From: CAVQOB01 sp963714325
Lineage (GTDB): Bacteria; Pseudomonadota; Alphaproteobacteria; Rhizobiales; Hyphomicrobiaceae
Assembly (NCBI GenBank): GCA_963714325.1
Contig: CAVQOB010000006.1
Span: 1 to 64,000 of the forward strand
DNA length: 64,000 nt
Reading direction: 5' to 3'
The position numbers and the translations under genes were made by a program. This document shows positions 8,912-18,176 of the stretch, in pieces. Every line of letters starts with the position of its first letter. Within the stretch, counting starts at the first letter, position 1. Under the pieces are notes generated by a model, which searched no databases, was not told where the DNA came from, and saw only the letters and a list, made by a program, of their open reading frames with translations.

Positions 8912-9928
8912 ATGGGCGTCGTAGTACAACTCGACGGAGCACGAGACCCCTCCGACAGCCTTAAGCCAATTCTCGAATTGGTCCGCGAGGACATGGGTGC
9001 CGTCAATCGCATCATCCTCGATAAGGCCGTGTCCGATGTCGACATGATTCCGAAGCTCGCCCATCATCTCATCGATTCCGGTGGCAAGCGCATGCGCCCG
9101 ATGCTGACCATCGCCGCCGCCAAGCTGGTCGGCTATCAGGGTGAAGCGCATATCCGCCTCGCCGCCACCGTCGAGTTCATGCATACGGCGACCTTGCTGC
9201 ACGACGATGTCGTCGACGAGAGCGACTATCGCCGTGGCCGCAAAACCGCCCGCCTCGTCTGGGGCAATCAGGCGAGCGTCCTGGTTGGCGATTTCCTGCT
9301 CGGTCAGGCCTTCCGCATGATGGTCGATGTCGGCTCGCTGCCGGCTCTGAAGATCCTTTCCAACGCTGCTGCCGTCATCGCCGAGGGCGAGGTGATGCAG
9401 CTGGCCGCAGCCAAGAATACATCCACCACGGAAGACGAATATCTTGCCATCATCAATGCCAAGACGGCCGCATTATTCTCCGCCGCGGCCGAAGTCGGCG
9501 CTGCCATCGCCACACGTCCGACCGAGGAGCAGGCAGCTTTGCGCTCCTACGGCAAAAATCTCGGGATCGCCTTCCAACTTGTCGATGACGCGCTCGATTA
9601 TGCCGGCGACACCAACCGGCTTGGTAAGTCCGTCGGCGACGATTTCCGCGAAGGTAAAATCACCCTGCCGGTCATTCTCAGCTTCCGCCGCGGCAATGAC
9701 GTGGAACGTGCCTTCTGGAAGCGTGTTCTCGCCGATGGCCATGTCAAGGACGGCGACCTCGAACATGCAATGTCGCTGATGAAAAAGCATAAGGCCATCG
9801 AAGCAACCCTCGAACGCGCGCGCAACTACGGCGGCATGGCCCACGACGCGCTGGCGATCTTCAAGGATTGCCCGCCTAAAAGTGCCCTGCTCGACGCTGT
9901 CGCCTTCTGCGTCGCCCGCGCGCATTGA
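8912..9928 (+). CDS. ispB: Polyprenyl (octa/nona/decaprenyl) diphosphate synthase
   Basis: Trans-prenyltransferase that builds the ubiquinone side chain from farnesyl diphosphate and IPP, 338 aa. Both aspartate-rich motifs are present: LLHDDVVDES (Asp at about 98-102) and FQLVDDALDY (about 225-229), with GGKRMRP for substrate binding at about 58-63. The final chain length cannot be read reliably. GAGG lies about 8 bases before the ATG. The gene is divergent from DUF2007 and converges with the ABC ATPase gene, with stops almost touching. Confidence 0.93.
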   Translation: MGVVVQLDGARDPSDSLKPILELVREDMGAVNRIILDKAVSDVDMIPKLAHHLIDSGGKRMRPMLTIAAAKLVGYQGEAHIRLAATVEFMHTATLLHDDVVDESDYRRGRKTARLVWGNQASVLVGDFLLGQAFRMMVDVGSLPALKILSNAAAVIAEGEVMQLAAAKNTSTTEDEYLAIINAKTAALFSAAAEVGAAIATRPTEEQAALRSYGKNLGIAFQLVDDALDYAGDTNRLGKSVGDDFREGKITLPVILSFRRGNDVERAFWKRVLADGHVKDGDLEHAMSLMKKHKAIEATLERARNYGGMAHDALAIFKDCPPKSALLDAVAFCVARAH

Positions 9929-9929
9929 A

Positions 9930-11939
9930 TCAGCCCGGTTTCAGCTCCAGATGACAGGCTATCACATGCCCATTACCGAAGGTGCGAACCGGCGGCGTGG
10001 CCATGTCGCAGACACCGTCAATCTTCTGAACGCAGCGGCTCGCGAACGGACACCCCAGAATATCTTCCGACGGACTGGGCATTGATCCCGCTAGGATAAC
10101 CGCCGGCGGCCCCGCTTCGGGATCAGGCTCCGGCGCCGCCGCCAGCAAGGCCGCGGTGTAGGGATGGTAGGGCGCCGCCAACACGCGCGCCGCCGGCCCC
10201 TGCTCGACGATCCGCCCGAGATACAGCACCGCAATCCAATCAGCCATATGCCGGACCAGCGCCAGATCATGCGAAATCAGGATCAGCGTGATCCCACTCG
10301 CCGCCTGCAGCTCCGACAGCAAATTGACGATCGCCGCCTGCACCGACACGTCGAGCGACGACACCGGCTCATCCGCGATGACCAGATCCGGATTACCAGC
10401 AATGGCCCGCGCCAACGCGATCCGCTGCTTCTGCCCGCCCGACAACTGATGCGGCTTGCGATCGATCACGTCGGCCGGCATGCGGACGCGTTCCAGCAAA
10501 GCGCCAACCTCCCGCCGCGCATCCGCTTTCGATAGTCCGCGCAGCAACCGCAACGGTCGTGCCAGCGCATAGCCAACGGTATGGCTAGGGTTCAAGGTCG
10601 AATCCGGATTTTGGAATACCATCTGGATACGACGGCGAATGTCGCGCGATCGATCATCGACCGTCACATTGGCGAGTTCGACCGCTCCCAGTAGCACCGA
10701 TCCGCTCGTTGCCGGTTGTAATCCGGAGATGATCCGCGCCAACGTCGACTTACCGCTGCCTGATTCGCCAACGATGGCGAGCGTCTGCCCTTTGGCGGCC
10801 ATCATGCTCGCATCGTGCAACGCACGCACCCGCGTCTTGGTCCCGCCCAACATGCTGTCGATCTCGTACGTTTTCGTCAGATGCGCAAGTCGAAGCGCGG
10901 GGCCAGCATAATCCTTGACGACGTGGTCGGCCCGCGTTCGCGGCCACACCACAGATGCGGCCACGGCACCCAATCGCAAGCACCGCGCCTCGTGTCCTTC
11001 ATCAATCAATGGCAGTAATGGAATGGCACCCGCCGCGCACACCTCGGTCACCGCGAACGCGCACCGCGGCGCAAAGCTGCATCCCGTCCGCTCGCGATCC
11101 TCGGGCGTCAACGCTCCCGCGATCGGCACCAGTCGCTCAGCCTTCATCCCGTCCCGCAACCGTGGCAATGCTGCCAGCAATCCGCGCGTATAGGGATGCG
11201 CTGGCGCGCGGAACACCGGCTTGATGCCGCCCGTCTCTACCAGGCGCCCGGCATAGAGGACGCCGATCCTGTCGCACAGCCGCGCCACCGTGCCGAGGTT
11301 GTGACTGATGAACAGGATCGCCGTGCCAAACTTGCGTCTGAGTTCGCGCACGAGATCGAGAATCGCCGCCTCGATCGTCACATCGAGCCCGGTTGTCGGC
11401 TCATCCATGATCAACAGTTTCGGTTCCGCCATCAGTGCCATGGCAATCACCACCCGCTGCTGCTGTCCACCCGACAACTGATGCGGATAGCGATCCAGAA
11501 TCGCGCCTGCATCCGGCAATCGGACTTCCTCCAGCATCTGGATCGCCCGGGCCCGCGCCTTAGCAGCATCGCGCTCGCCATGCAGCAACGGCACCTCCAT
11601 CAGCTGCCGCCCGATCGTCATGACAGGATTGAGGCTCGCCATCGGGTCCTGATAGACCATCGCCAGGTGTCCGCCACGCAGCCGTCGCAACTCCGCCGGG
11701 TTGAGGCTCGCCGTATCGCGTCCTCCGATCTGAATGCGGCCGTGACTGATCGCCATCCCTTGTGGCAGATACCGCATCAGGGCCAGCGCAATCGTCGATT
11801 TCCCGCAACCGGACTCGCCAACCAAGCCATAGGCTTCGCCCGCCTCGATCGAGAAGTATACGTCATCGATGATTCGCTGGCGCCCATGCCGCCCCTGATG
11901 CACGATCGACAGCCCTTCGATGGTGACCACATCAGCCAT
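9930..11939 (-). CDS. Peptide-type ABC transporter, fused double ATPase (DppD-DppF type)
   Basis: Cytoplasmic energising subunit of a peptide/opine/nickel-class importer, about 669 aa, with two complete ABC ATPases in one chain. The first has Walker A GESGCGKSTIALAL, signature LSGGQQQRVVIA and Walker B LLIMDEPTTGLDV. The second has GESGSGKSTLARI, LSGGQKQRIALARA and LVIADEPVSSLDV. Each half ends with an oligopeptide-type cysteine-containing tail (CSFAPRCAF; CPFASRCVQ). The start at 11939 (MADVVTIEG) is preferred over an upstream one 15 codons earlier. It overlaps the stop of the permease gene by 8 bases and is the third gene of the operon. Confidence 0.93.
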   Translation of the reverse strand: MADVVTIEGLSIVHQGRHGRQRIIDDVYFSIEAGEAYGLVGESGCGKSTIALALMRYLPQGMAISHGRIQIGGRDTASLNPAELRRLRGGHLAMVYQDPMASLNPVMTIGRQLMEVPLLHGERDAAKARARAIQMLEEVRLPDAGAILDRYPHQLSGGQQQRVVIAMALMAEPKLLIMDEPTTGLDVTIEAAILDLVRELRRKFGTAILFISHNLGTVARLCDRIGVLYAGRLVETGGIKPVFRAPAHPYTRGLLAALPRLRDGMKAERLVPIAGALTPEDRERTGCSFAPRCAFAVTEVCAAGAIPLLPLIDEGHEARCLRLGAVAASVVWPRTRADHVVKDYAGPALRLAHLTKTYEIDSMLGGTKTRVRALHDASMMAAKGQTLAIVGESGSGKSTLARIISGLQPATSGSVLLGAVELANVTVDDRSRDIRRRIQMVFQNPDSTLNPSHTVGYALARPLRLLRGLSKADARREVGALLERVRMPADVIDRKPHQLSGGQKQRIALARAIAGNPDLVIADEPVSSLDVSVQAAIVNLLSELQAASGITLILISHDLALVRHMADWIAVLYLGRIVEQGPAARVLAAPYHPYTAALLAAAPEPDPEAGPPAVILAGSMPSPSEDILGCPFASRCVQKIDGVCDMATPPVRTFGNGHVIACHLELKPG

Positions 11940-12822
11940 CGAGGCCCGCCTCACGCATGCCTGTTGCGAGGAAATTGAAACCAATCACCAGTGATGAAAT
12001 GGCCGCCGCCGGGATCAATGTCATGTGCGGCCAGACAAAAATCATGCCGTAGGCTTCTTTCACCATGCCGCCCCAATCGGGATCGGGTGGTGGCAGCCCA
12101 ACGCCGAGAAATCCCAGCACGCCGATGGCAATCGTCGTGTAGCCAAGCCGCAGAAAGAAATCGACCAGCAGCGGGCCGCGCGCATTGGGCAGGATCTCCG
12201 TCAACAAGATCCTCAGTGTTCCTTCGCCGCGCATCCGCGCCGCCGCGACATAGTCACGATTTTTCACGTCGAGCGTCACCGCCCGGACGATGCGCGCAAT
12301 GATCGGCGCCGTCGTGAACGTGATGACTGCAATGATATTCGCCGCCGACGCTCCGAACTTCGCAATGATGATCAGGTAAAGAATGATTTTCGGGAACGCG
12401 AGCAGGATATCGCCAATCCGCATGATGACTGCATCGATCCACCCGCCACGATAACCCGAGAACAGCCCGAGAAGCGTGCCAAGGATCGCCGCGCCCAGCA
12501 CCGCAATCGGCGCTACCGTCAAGACCGTACGCGCGCCCCAGATCAACCGCGACAGGATATCCCGCCCGAGATGATCGACGCCGAGCCAATGCGCGCGCGA
12601 CGGGAACGGATCAGCAATCAACGCCGGATCAATTTTATTTGGCGGCGGCAGCGGCAGCCACGGCGCCAACAGTGCCAATGTCACCCAGAACAGCAGAATG
12701 CCGGCACCGATCCGTCCGATGCGCGTTCCGCCGACGATCCGCCGCGCCTGCGCCAGCGCGGTTTCTCGAGCCACATCCGCTCGCGGTGCGCTCACCGTTT
12801 GGATCGGGCGCATCTCGTTCAT
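11932..12822 (-). CDS. Peptide-type ABC transporter permease (DppC type)
   Basis: Inner-membrane permease, 296 aa, with an N-terminal OppC-type segment (residues about 30-90), then five further hydrophobic spans. The DppC feature DPFPSRAHWLGVDHLGRD is present, as is a coupling loop near AAARMRGEGTLRILLTEILPN. It pairs with the DppB-type permease, whose stop overlaps this start by 4 bases (ATGA). Confidence 0.92.
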   Translation of the reverse strand: MNEMRPIQTVSAPRADVARETALAQARRIVGGTRIGRIGAGILLFWVTLALLAPWLPLPPPNKIDPALIADPFPSRAHWLGVDHLGRDILSRLIWGARTVLTVAPIAVLGAAILGTLLGLFSGYRGGWIDAVIMRIGDILLAFPKIILYLIIIAKFGASAANIIAVITFTTAPIIARIVRAVTLDVKNRDYVAAARMRGEGTLRILLTEILPNARGPLLVDFFLRLGYTTIAIGVLGFLGVGLPPPDPDWGGMVKEAYGMIFVWPHMTLIPAAAISSLVIGFNFLATGMREAGLDG

Positions 12823-13775
12823 ACGCGGATCCTCGGATCGAGCGCCATGTAGCCGAGATCACCGAACAACTGCGTCAACATCGTCACCGATACGGCGATC
12901 AGCGTTCCCGCTTCGATGATCGCGATATCCTTCGATAGTGCCGCCTCCAGCATCATCCGCCCGAACCCCGGATAGGCGAACAGCATCTCGACCACCACCA
13001 GCCCCGAGACCAGATAGTTGAGCTGCAGCAGGATCACGGTGAACGGCGTGATGATGGCGTTGCGCATGGCGTGCCGCATCACCACCCGCCGGAACGACAT
13101 GCCCTTGAGCATCGCCGTGCGGATGTAGGGCTGCCGCATCACCTCGACCATCGACGCCCGCACCATCGATATCAGATAGCCGGCATCGTAGAGTGTCACC
13201 ACGGCGACCGGCAGCACGAACTGCGTCCACAGTGGCCACCCGCTGTCTGATCGTAGCGGCGACGTTCCCGGCAAAACGCCAAGCCAGACGACAAAGATCG
13301 CCAACAGAAATACGCCCATGGCGAATTCCGGCACCGAAGCGCAGATCGATGAGAAGACAGACACGGCGCGATCGGTCCGGCTGCGCTCGCGCATGCCGGC
13401 CAACACGCCAAGCACCACCGAAAACGGCACGATGACGGCAAACGAAATCGCCGCCAGCAGCAATGTATTGCCGAGCCGATCCCAGAGCACTGCCGAAACC
13501 GGTTGCCGGTAGACAATGCTCTCCCCGAAATCGCCGCGCAGCGCACGGCCCATATACTCCACGTAACGAACCAGCACCGGCCGATCGAGCCCCATCTGCT
13601 TGTTCAGGATATCGACTTGCTCTTGCGTTGCGTAAGGACCGAGGATCTTGCCGGCAACGTCACCGGGCGCGTATTCATTGAGCGCGAACACCAGGAATGA
13701 CACCACGAAGAGTGTGATCCCCATGTTGAGTAGTTGCTTGCCGATGAAGCGCATGAGTGCCAAGACGCGTCGCAA
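12819..13775 (-). CDS. Peptide-type ABC transporter permease (DppB type)
   Basis: Inner-membrane permease, 318 aa, first gene of the importer operon. It has the family's N-terminal span, the periplasmic KQMGLDRPVLVRYVEYMGRALRGDFGES segment (here QMGLDRPVLVRY then GDFGESI), and the coupling motif YIRTAMLKGMSFRRVVMRHAMRNA. No substrate-binding protein lies upstream or downstream, although these operons normally carry one. The binding protein must be elsewhere or shared. The 257-base gap to the divergent dioxygenase gene should hold both promoters. Confidence 0.92.
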   Translation of the reverse strand: MRRVLALMRFIGKQLLNMGITLFVVSFLVFALNEYAPGDVAGKILGPYATQEQVDILNKQMGLDRPVLVRYVEYMGRALRGDFGESIVYRQPVSAVLWDRLGNTLLLAAISFAVIVPFSVVLGVLAGMRERSRTDRAVSVFSSICASVPEFAMGVFLLAIFVVWLGVLPGTSPLRSDSGWPLWTQFVLPVAVVTLYDAGYLISMVRASMVEVMRQPYIRTAMLKGMSFRRVVMRHAMRNAIITPFTVILLQLNYLVSGLVVVEMLFAYPGFGRMMLEAALSKDIAIIEAGTLIAVSVTMLTQLFGDLGYMALDPRIRV

Positions 13776-14032
13776 CTCCTCGATTGAGCGGCTGCTTGAG
13801 TAGCGGGCCTATCGGGCATCGCCAGTGTCCCGTGTCGCAAATACCGACTAGACTGCCGGCCGTGCTTCTCGGCATTTGCGCAACATAGGGGACACCAGAA
13901 AACAGGCGTTTGCTAGTGTGATTCAAACTCCGGACTGCTGAAATAGTCCAGCGGCATTGTTGGTCGGCATTTCGGAGCCATCACACGAGCCGAAACAAGA
14001 CATTGCCACCGCGCAGCCCGCAGGAGGAATTC
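13776..14032. promoter_or_regulatory. Divergent intergenic region, importer operon / dioxygenase
   Basis: 257 bases between two divergent starts. No gene, tRNA or clear operator palindrome was seen. The only firm element is the strong Shine-Dalgarno CAGGAGGAATTC just before the dioxygenase ATG at 14033. Confidence 0.4.
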
Positions 14033-15007
14033 ATGCCAGCCGCCGCCGTCCCTGTCATTGACGTATCAACTTTGCTCTCGACACGTGTGGCACTCACCGC
14101 GGCGATCGAAGCCCAGATCTGCGAGGCAGCCCGCGGCATCGGCTTTCTCGTCGTCACCGGCGTCGGCGGCGATGTCCGTATGGATGGCCCTCTGGCGCGC
14201 GATCTGTTGGCGGTCTTCAGTCTGACGGACGTCCAAAAACTTGGATTGGCTCGCCGCAAATACCGACCTGAGAACCCTTTGGTCTATCGCGGCTACTTTC
14301 CCGTCGAACCCGGCGCGCCGTCATACAAGGAAGGGATCGACATCGGCGTCCATGCCCATCGATGGCCGGCATCGAGCGATCCCCTGTCGGAAGTGGCGTC
14401 CTTGCCGGACGCTGCGCTTCTGCCCCGGTTCCGCCCCGCGCTCAGCGCCTGGACTGACATTATGGAGCGTCTCGGCAACACCTTGTTGCGCGTACTCGCG
14501 GCTGGCGCCGGGCTCGATCCCGATACCTACGCCCGCGAGTTCGACAACGGTGCGTCGACATTTCGGCTGTTACATTATCCCGTTCGCCCGATGGCAACTG
14601 ACGCTGAAGGGCGCAGCCGCACAACCCTCACTTTTGCCGGCCAGGAACGGATCATCGGCACCGGTGAACATACCGATTCCGGCGGCTTGACGCTGCTCGT
14701 TCAGGACAACGTCGGCGGCCTGCAAGTTCTCGATCTCGATCGCACCACCTGGCATGACGTGCCGCCGGTCGCCGGCAGCGTCATCGTCAATCTCGGTGAT
14801 CTGATGGAACTCTGGTCTGGTGGCCTCTACCGCGCGACGCCGCATCGCGTCCTCGCCAGCGGCCGGGAGCGATTTTCAATCCCCTATTTCTACGAGCCGC
14901 GCTACACCGCGATGATCCGCCCGCCCAACGCCGCGCCTTTTACTTATCGTCAGCATCTCGTGCGCAAGATCGCCGGCTTCACCGAATTCAAGGGTGTGGT
15001 TGTGTGA
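14033..15007 (+). CDS. 2-oxoglutarate/Fe(II) dioxygenase, isopenicillin N synthase-like
   Basis: Non-haem iron oxygenase of the isopenicillin-N-synthase-like family, 324 aa. The N-terminal DIOX_N part begins VPVIDVSTLLS. The core has the HxD pair in GEHTDSGGLTLLVQD, the distal His in RATPHRVLAS, and the 2OG-binding RFSIPYFYEPR, so the Fe and co-substrate sites are intact. AGGAGG six bases upstream fixes the ATG at 14033 over an in-frame ATG 30 bases earlier. The substrate is unknown; homologues range from gibberellin oxidases to ethylene-forming enzyme. It is divergent from the peptide importer, so uptake and oxidation of one compound is possible but unproven. It converges with the RND pump gene. 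Confidence 0.88.
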   Translation: MPAAAVPVIDVSTLLSTRVALTAAIEAQICEAARGIGFLVVTGVGGDVRMDGPLARDLLAVFSLTDVQKLGLARRKYRPENPLVYRGYFPVEPGAPSYKEGIDIGVHAHRWPASSDPLSEVASLPDAALLPRFRPALSAWTDIMERLGNTLLRVLAAGAGLDPDTYAREFDNGASTFRLLHYPVRPMATDAEGRSRTTLTFAGQERIIGTGEHTDSGGLTLLVQDNVGGLQVLDLDRTTWHDVPPVAGSVIVNLGDLMELWSGGLYRATPHRVLASGRERFSIPYFYEPRYTAMIRPPNAAPFTYRQHLVRKIAGFTEFKGVVV

Positions 15008-15008
15008 A

Positions 15009-18000
15009 CTATTCCGCCGCCATCGGCCGTGACACGCCTTTCGCCGCCGGTGTGGTGACCGGCTTCTGCGCTACCTGCAGTGTCGCTGCGGGTACACTTG
15101 AGGATTCATCGGACGGCCCAACAAACCGGCTGAAAATCCGCCAGACCCACTGTCCAACATCATCAAGCACCGCAAATACCGCCGGCACAAATACCAACGA
15201 CAAGACCGTCGACGACAGCAATCCGCCGATCACCGCCACTGCCATCGGCACGCGGAACTCGCCGCCCGATCCGGCATTGAGCGCCGCCGGGATCATACCG
15301 CCGACCATCGCAATCGTCGTCATCACGATCGGGCGCGCGCGCTTGCGTCCCGCATCAACAATCGCCTCGTGCCGCGCCATGCCCCGGTGCATCTGCTCGA
15401 CCGCGAAATCGATGATCATAATCGCATTCTTCGTCACGATCCCCATCAACATCAGAATGCCAATCACCACCGGAAGACTGACCGCCTGATTGGTCAGATA
15501 GAGCGCAAAGATGGCGCCGCCGATCGACAGCGGCAGTGAGAACAATATCGTCACCGGCTGCAGGAACGATCCGAACAGCAGCACCAGCACGGCGTAGACC
15601 ATCATGATCCCGGCGCCCATGGCTTTAGCGAAGCTTTCGAAGACTTCTTTCATCACCTCGGCATCGCCGAACTGCTTGATTTCAACGCTGGCTGGCAGAG
15701 CGGTCGCCGCCGGTAGCTTCATCACGCCGGCTACAGCTGTACCAAGTGGTGTTGCTCCGACCAGATCACCGCCGATCAATACGCGGCGCTGCCGATCATA
15801 ACGATCGATTGCTGTCGGCCCTTGGCTCATCTCAAACCGCGCCACCAACGCCAGTGGGACGCTTGCGCCTGAAGCCGTCGCAACCGTCAGCGTCTCCAGG
15901 ATCTGGCGATCCGCCCGCGCCTTCTCGGTCATCTGCACGCGGATCGGAATTTGGCGATCATCGATATTCAATTTGGCGAGATTGGCGCCGACATCACCGA
16001 TCGTCGCGATCCGCACGGCTTCCGAAATTGCGTCTGTCGAGACGCCAAGCTCGGCGGCAATTTCGGTTCGTGGATATACGCGCAACTCCGGCCGGTCCAA
16101 CTCCGCCGTCGAGACGACATTTACCAGCAACGCGGCGCCATCTTGGCCCGTGGCCCGCTTCGACTGGCTGGTCAGATCGGCGGCGACTTTATTGACTGCT
16201 GCCCCATCACGTCCCGTCACCACCAGCGCGAACGCACGCTGACCATTGTCACGCAGAAACCAGTAGCGGATATCCGGCACGTCAGCGAGATCGGTACCGA
16301 TCGCCTCGGTGATATTGACCTGTGAAAGTTTACGCTCTTTCTTGTCGACTAGATTGATCGTCAATGTCGCCTTGCGAAGCTCGGCGCCAGATCCGAGAAG
16401 GCGTCCGCCGGTGACGAAAACGCTCTTCACTTCCGGCCGCTTTTTGATCCGCGCGACCAGTGCGTTCGTCGTCTCCCGCGTATCCTGGAGGCGCGTCCCG
16501 GGCGGCAATTCCATGGCCAGCAGAATGCGGCCCGAGTCATCCGGCGGAATAAACGCCGTCGGCAATAGGCTAAAGCTTGCAATCGATCCGGCGAAAATCA
16601 GCAGCCCCAAGGCAACCGTCACCAACCGATGCCGCACCGACCAGTCCACCAGCCGTGTGTAGCCGCGCAGCCACGCCGCTTCTTTCTCCTGATGTGGCAG
16701 GTCGCGCATGAAGTAAGCCGCCAGCATCGGCGTCACCAAGCGCGCCACCAGCAGCGAGAACAGCACCGAAATGGCAACCGTTAACCCGAACTGCTTGAAG
16801 TACTGTCCGGCGATGCCGCCCATGAAACTGACGGGTGTGAACACCGCGACGATCGTGAAGGTAATGGCGATCACCGCCAATCCGATCTCATCGGCTGCTT
16901 CCAACGCCGCCTGATAGGCCGATTTCCCCATCCGGATATGGCGCGAGATATTCTCGATCTCGACGATTGCATCGTCGACCAGAATACCCGTCGCGATCGT
17001 AATCGCCAGCAGGCTGACCAGATTGAGCGAAAACCCCATCGAGTCCATCACCCAATAGGCCGGAACAATCGATAGGGGCAGCGCTATGGCCGTGATTAGC
17101 GTCGCCCGCCAATCGCGCAAAAACACCAGTACGACGAGAATGGCCAGCGCCGCGCCTTCGAGCAGTGTCTGCATCGTCGATTCGTAGGCACCCCGTACAG
17201 CGGTCGTCGTCGTATCGATGACCTCGAGCGTCACATCGGGGTACGCCTTGTTGAGTTCATTGATCGCCTTGGCGACATCCGCCGAGACCACCGTATCGCT
17301 CGCCCCTTTTGCACGCGTGATCGCGAACGCAACCACCGGCGCCTTATCGAGCGTCGCATACGTGCGCGGCTCGGCATAACTGTCGACAACGCGACCAAGT
17401 TCATCAAGCCGAACCTTGCGGCCCTTGGGCAGCGCGATCATTGTTTCGGCGAGCCCGGCAACGGTTTCCTTGCCGGCCAACGTACGGATCGCCTGCTCGC
17501 GGCCGGCTATTTCGCCGCGCCCGCCCGCCAGATCGACATTGGTCGCGCGCAGCTGCCGATTGATATCGCCGGCGGTGATGCCAAACGACAGCAAGCGATC
17601 AGGATCTAGCTCGATTCGGACTTCCCGTTCAACGCCGCCGACGCGCTCGATTTGGCCGACACCTTTCACGCCCTGAAGTGCGCGAACGACGACGTCATCG
17701 ACGAACCAGGAAATCTGCTCCGGCGTCTTCCCCGCCGCCTGTGCGGCATAGGTGACGATCGGCAGGCCTTCGACGTCGAGCCGCGAAACAATCGGCTCTT
17801 CGATCGTCCGCGGCAACTCTGAACGTACGCGGGCGATTGCGTCCTTCACGTCATTCAGCGCGCGATCAGCATTGATCTCGAGACGGAATTCAATCACCGA
17901 AATCGACGAACCTTCGGTCACCGTCGAGGTCATGTGCTTCAATCCGTTGACGCCGGCGATGGCGTCTTCGATCTTTTTCGTGACTTGCGACTCGAGTTCA

Positions 18001-18176
18001 GACGGGGCGGTGCCAACTTGATAAACCCGCACTTGAATGATTGGGATATCGATATTCGGAAACCGCGTGATCGGCAGCTGCTTGAAGCTGACGATGCCGA
18101 GCACCATCAGCACCAGAAAGAGCACTAGCGCTGGCACCGGCTTGCGGATCGACCAGGCGGAAATGTTCCAGTTCAT
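15009..18176 (-). CDS. RND efflux transporter, HAE1 family (AcrB-like inner-membrane pump)
   Basis: Proton-driven tripartite efflux pump, 1055 aa. The N-terminus MNWNISAWSIRKPVPALVL is followed by the first porter region PITRFPNIDIPIIQV. The TM4 proton-relay Asp pair is in GILVDDAIVEIENI, and FMGGIAGQYFKQFG follows. The second half has PPDDSGRILLAMELPPGT, then TM8-12 with LMGIVTKNAIMIIDFAVEQ. Length and motifs are full. Substrates are unknown. The start overlaps the membrane-fusion gene by 4 bases; no TolC-like outer-membrane gene is nearby, so a shared TolC is likely. It is presumably repressed by the TetR protein at the head of the operon. Confidence 0.95.
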   Translation of the reverse strand: MNWNISAWSIRKPVPALVLFLVLMVLGIVSFKQLPITRFPNIDIPIIQVRVYQVGTAPSELESQVTKKIEDAIAGVNGLKHMTSTVTEGSSISVIEFRLEINADRALNDVKDAIARVRSELPRTIEEPIVSRLDVEGLPIVTYAAQAAGKTPEQISWFVDDVVVRALQGVKGVGQIERVGGVEREVRIELDPDRLLSFGITAGDINRQLRATNVDLAGGRGEIAGREQAIRTLAGKETVAGLAETMIALPKGRKVRLDELGRVVDSYAEPRTYATLDKAPVVAFAITRAKGASDTVVSADVAKAINELNKAYPDVTLEVIDTTTTAVRGAYESTMQTLLEGAALAILVVLVFLRDWRATLITAIALPLSIVPAYWVMDSMGFSLNLVSLLAITIATGILVDDAIVEIENISRHIRMGKSAYQAALEAADEIGLAVIAITFTIVAVFTPVSFMGGIAGQYFKQFGLTVAISVLFSLLVARLVTPMLAAYFMRDLPHQEKEAAWLRGYTRLVDWSVRHRLVTVALGLLIFAGSIASFSLLPTAFIPPDDSGRILLAMELPPGTRLQDTRETTNALVARIKKRPEVKSVFVTGGRLLGSGAELRKATLTINLVDKKERKLSQVNITEAIGTDLADVPDIRYWFLRDNGQRAFALVVTGRDGAAVNKVAADLTSQSKRATGQDGAALLVNVVSTAELDRPELRVYPRTEIAAELGVSTDAISEAVRIATIGDVGANLAKLNIDDRQIPIRVQMTEKARADRQILETLTVATASGASVPLALVARFEMSQGPTAIDRYDRQRRVLIGGDLVGATPLGTAVAGVMKLPAATALPASVEIKQFGDAEVMKEVFESFAKAMGAGIMMVYAVLVLLFGSFLQPVTILFSLPLSIGGAIFALYLTNQAVSLPVVIGILMLMGIVTKNAIMIIDFAVEQMHRGMARHEAIVDAGRKRARPIVMTTIAMVGGMIPAALNAGSGGEFRVPMAVAVIGGLLSSTVLSLVFVPAVFAVLDDVGQWVWRIFSRFVGPSDESSSVPAATLQVAQKPVTTPAAKGVSRPMAAE

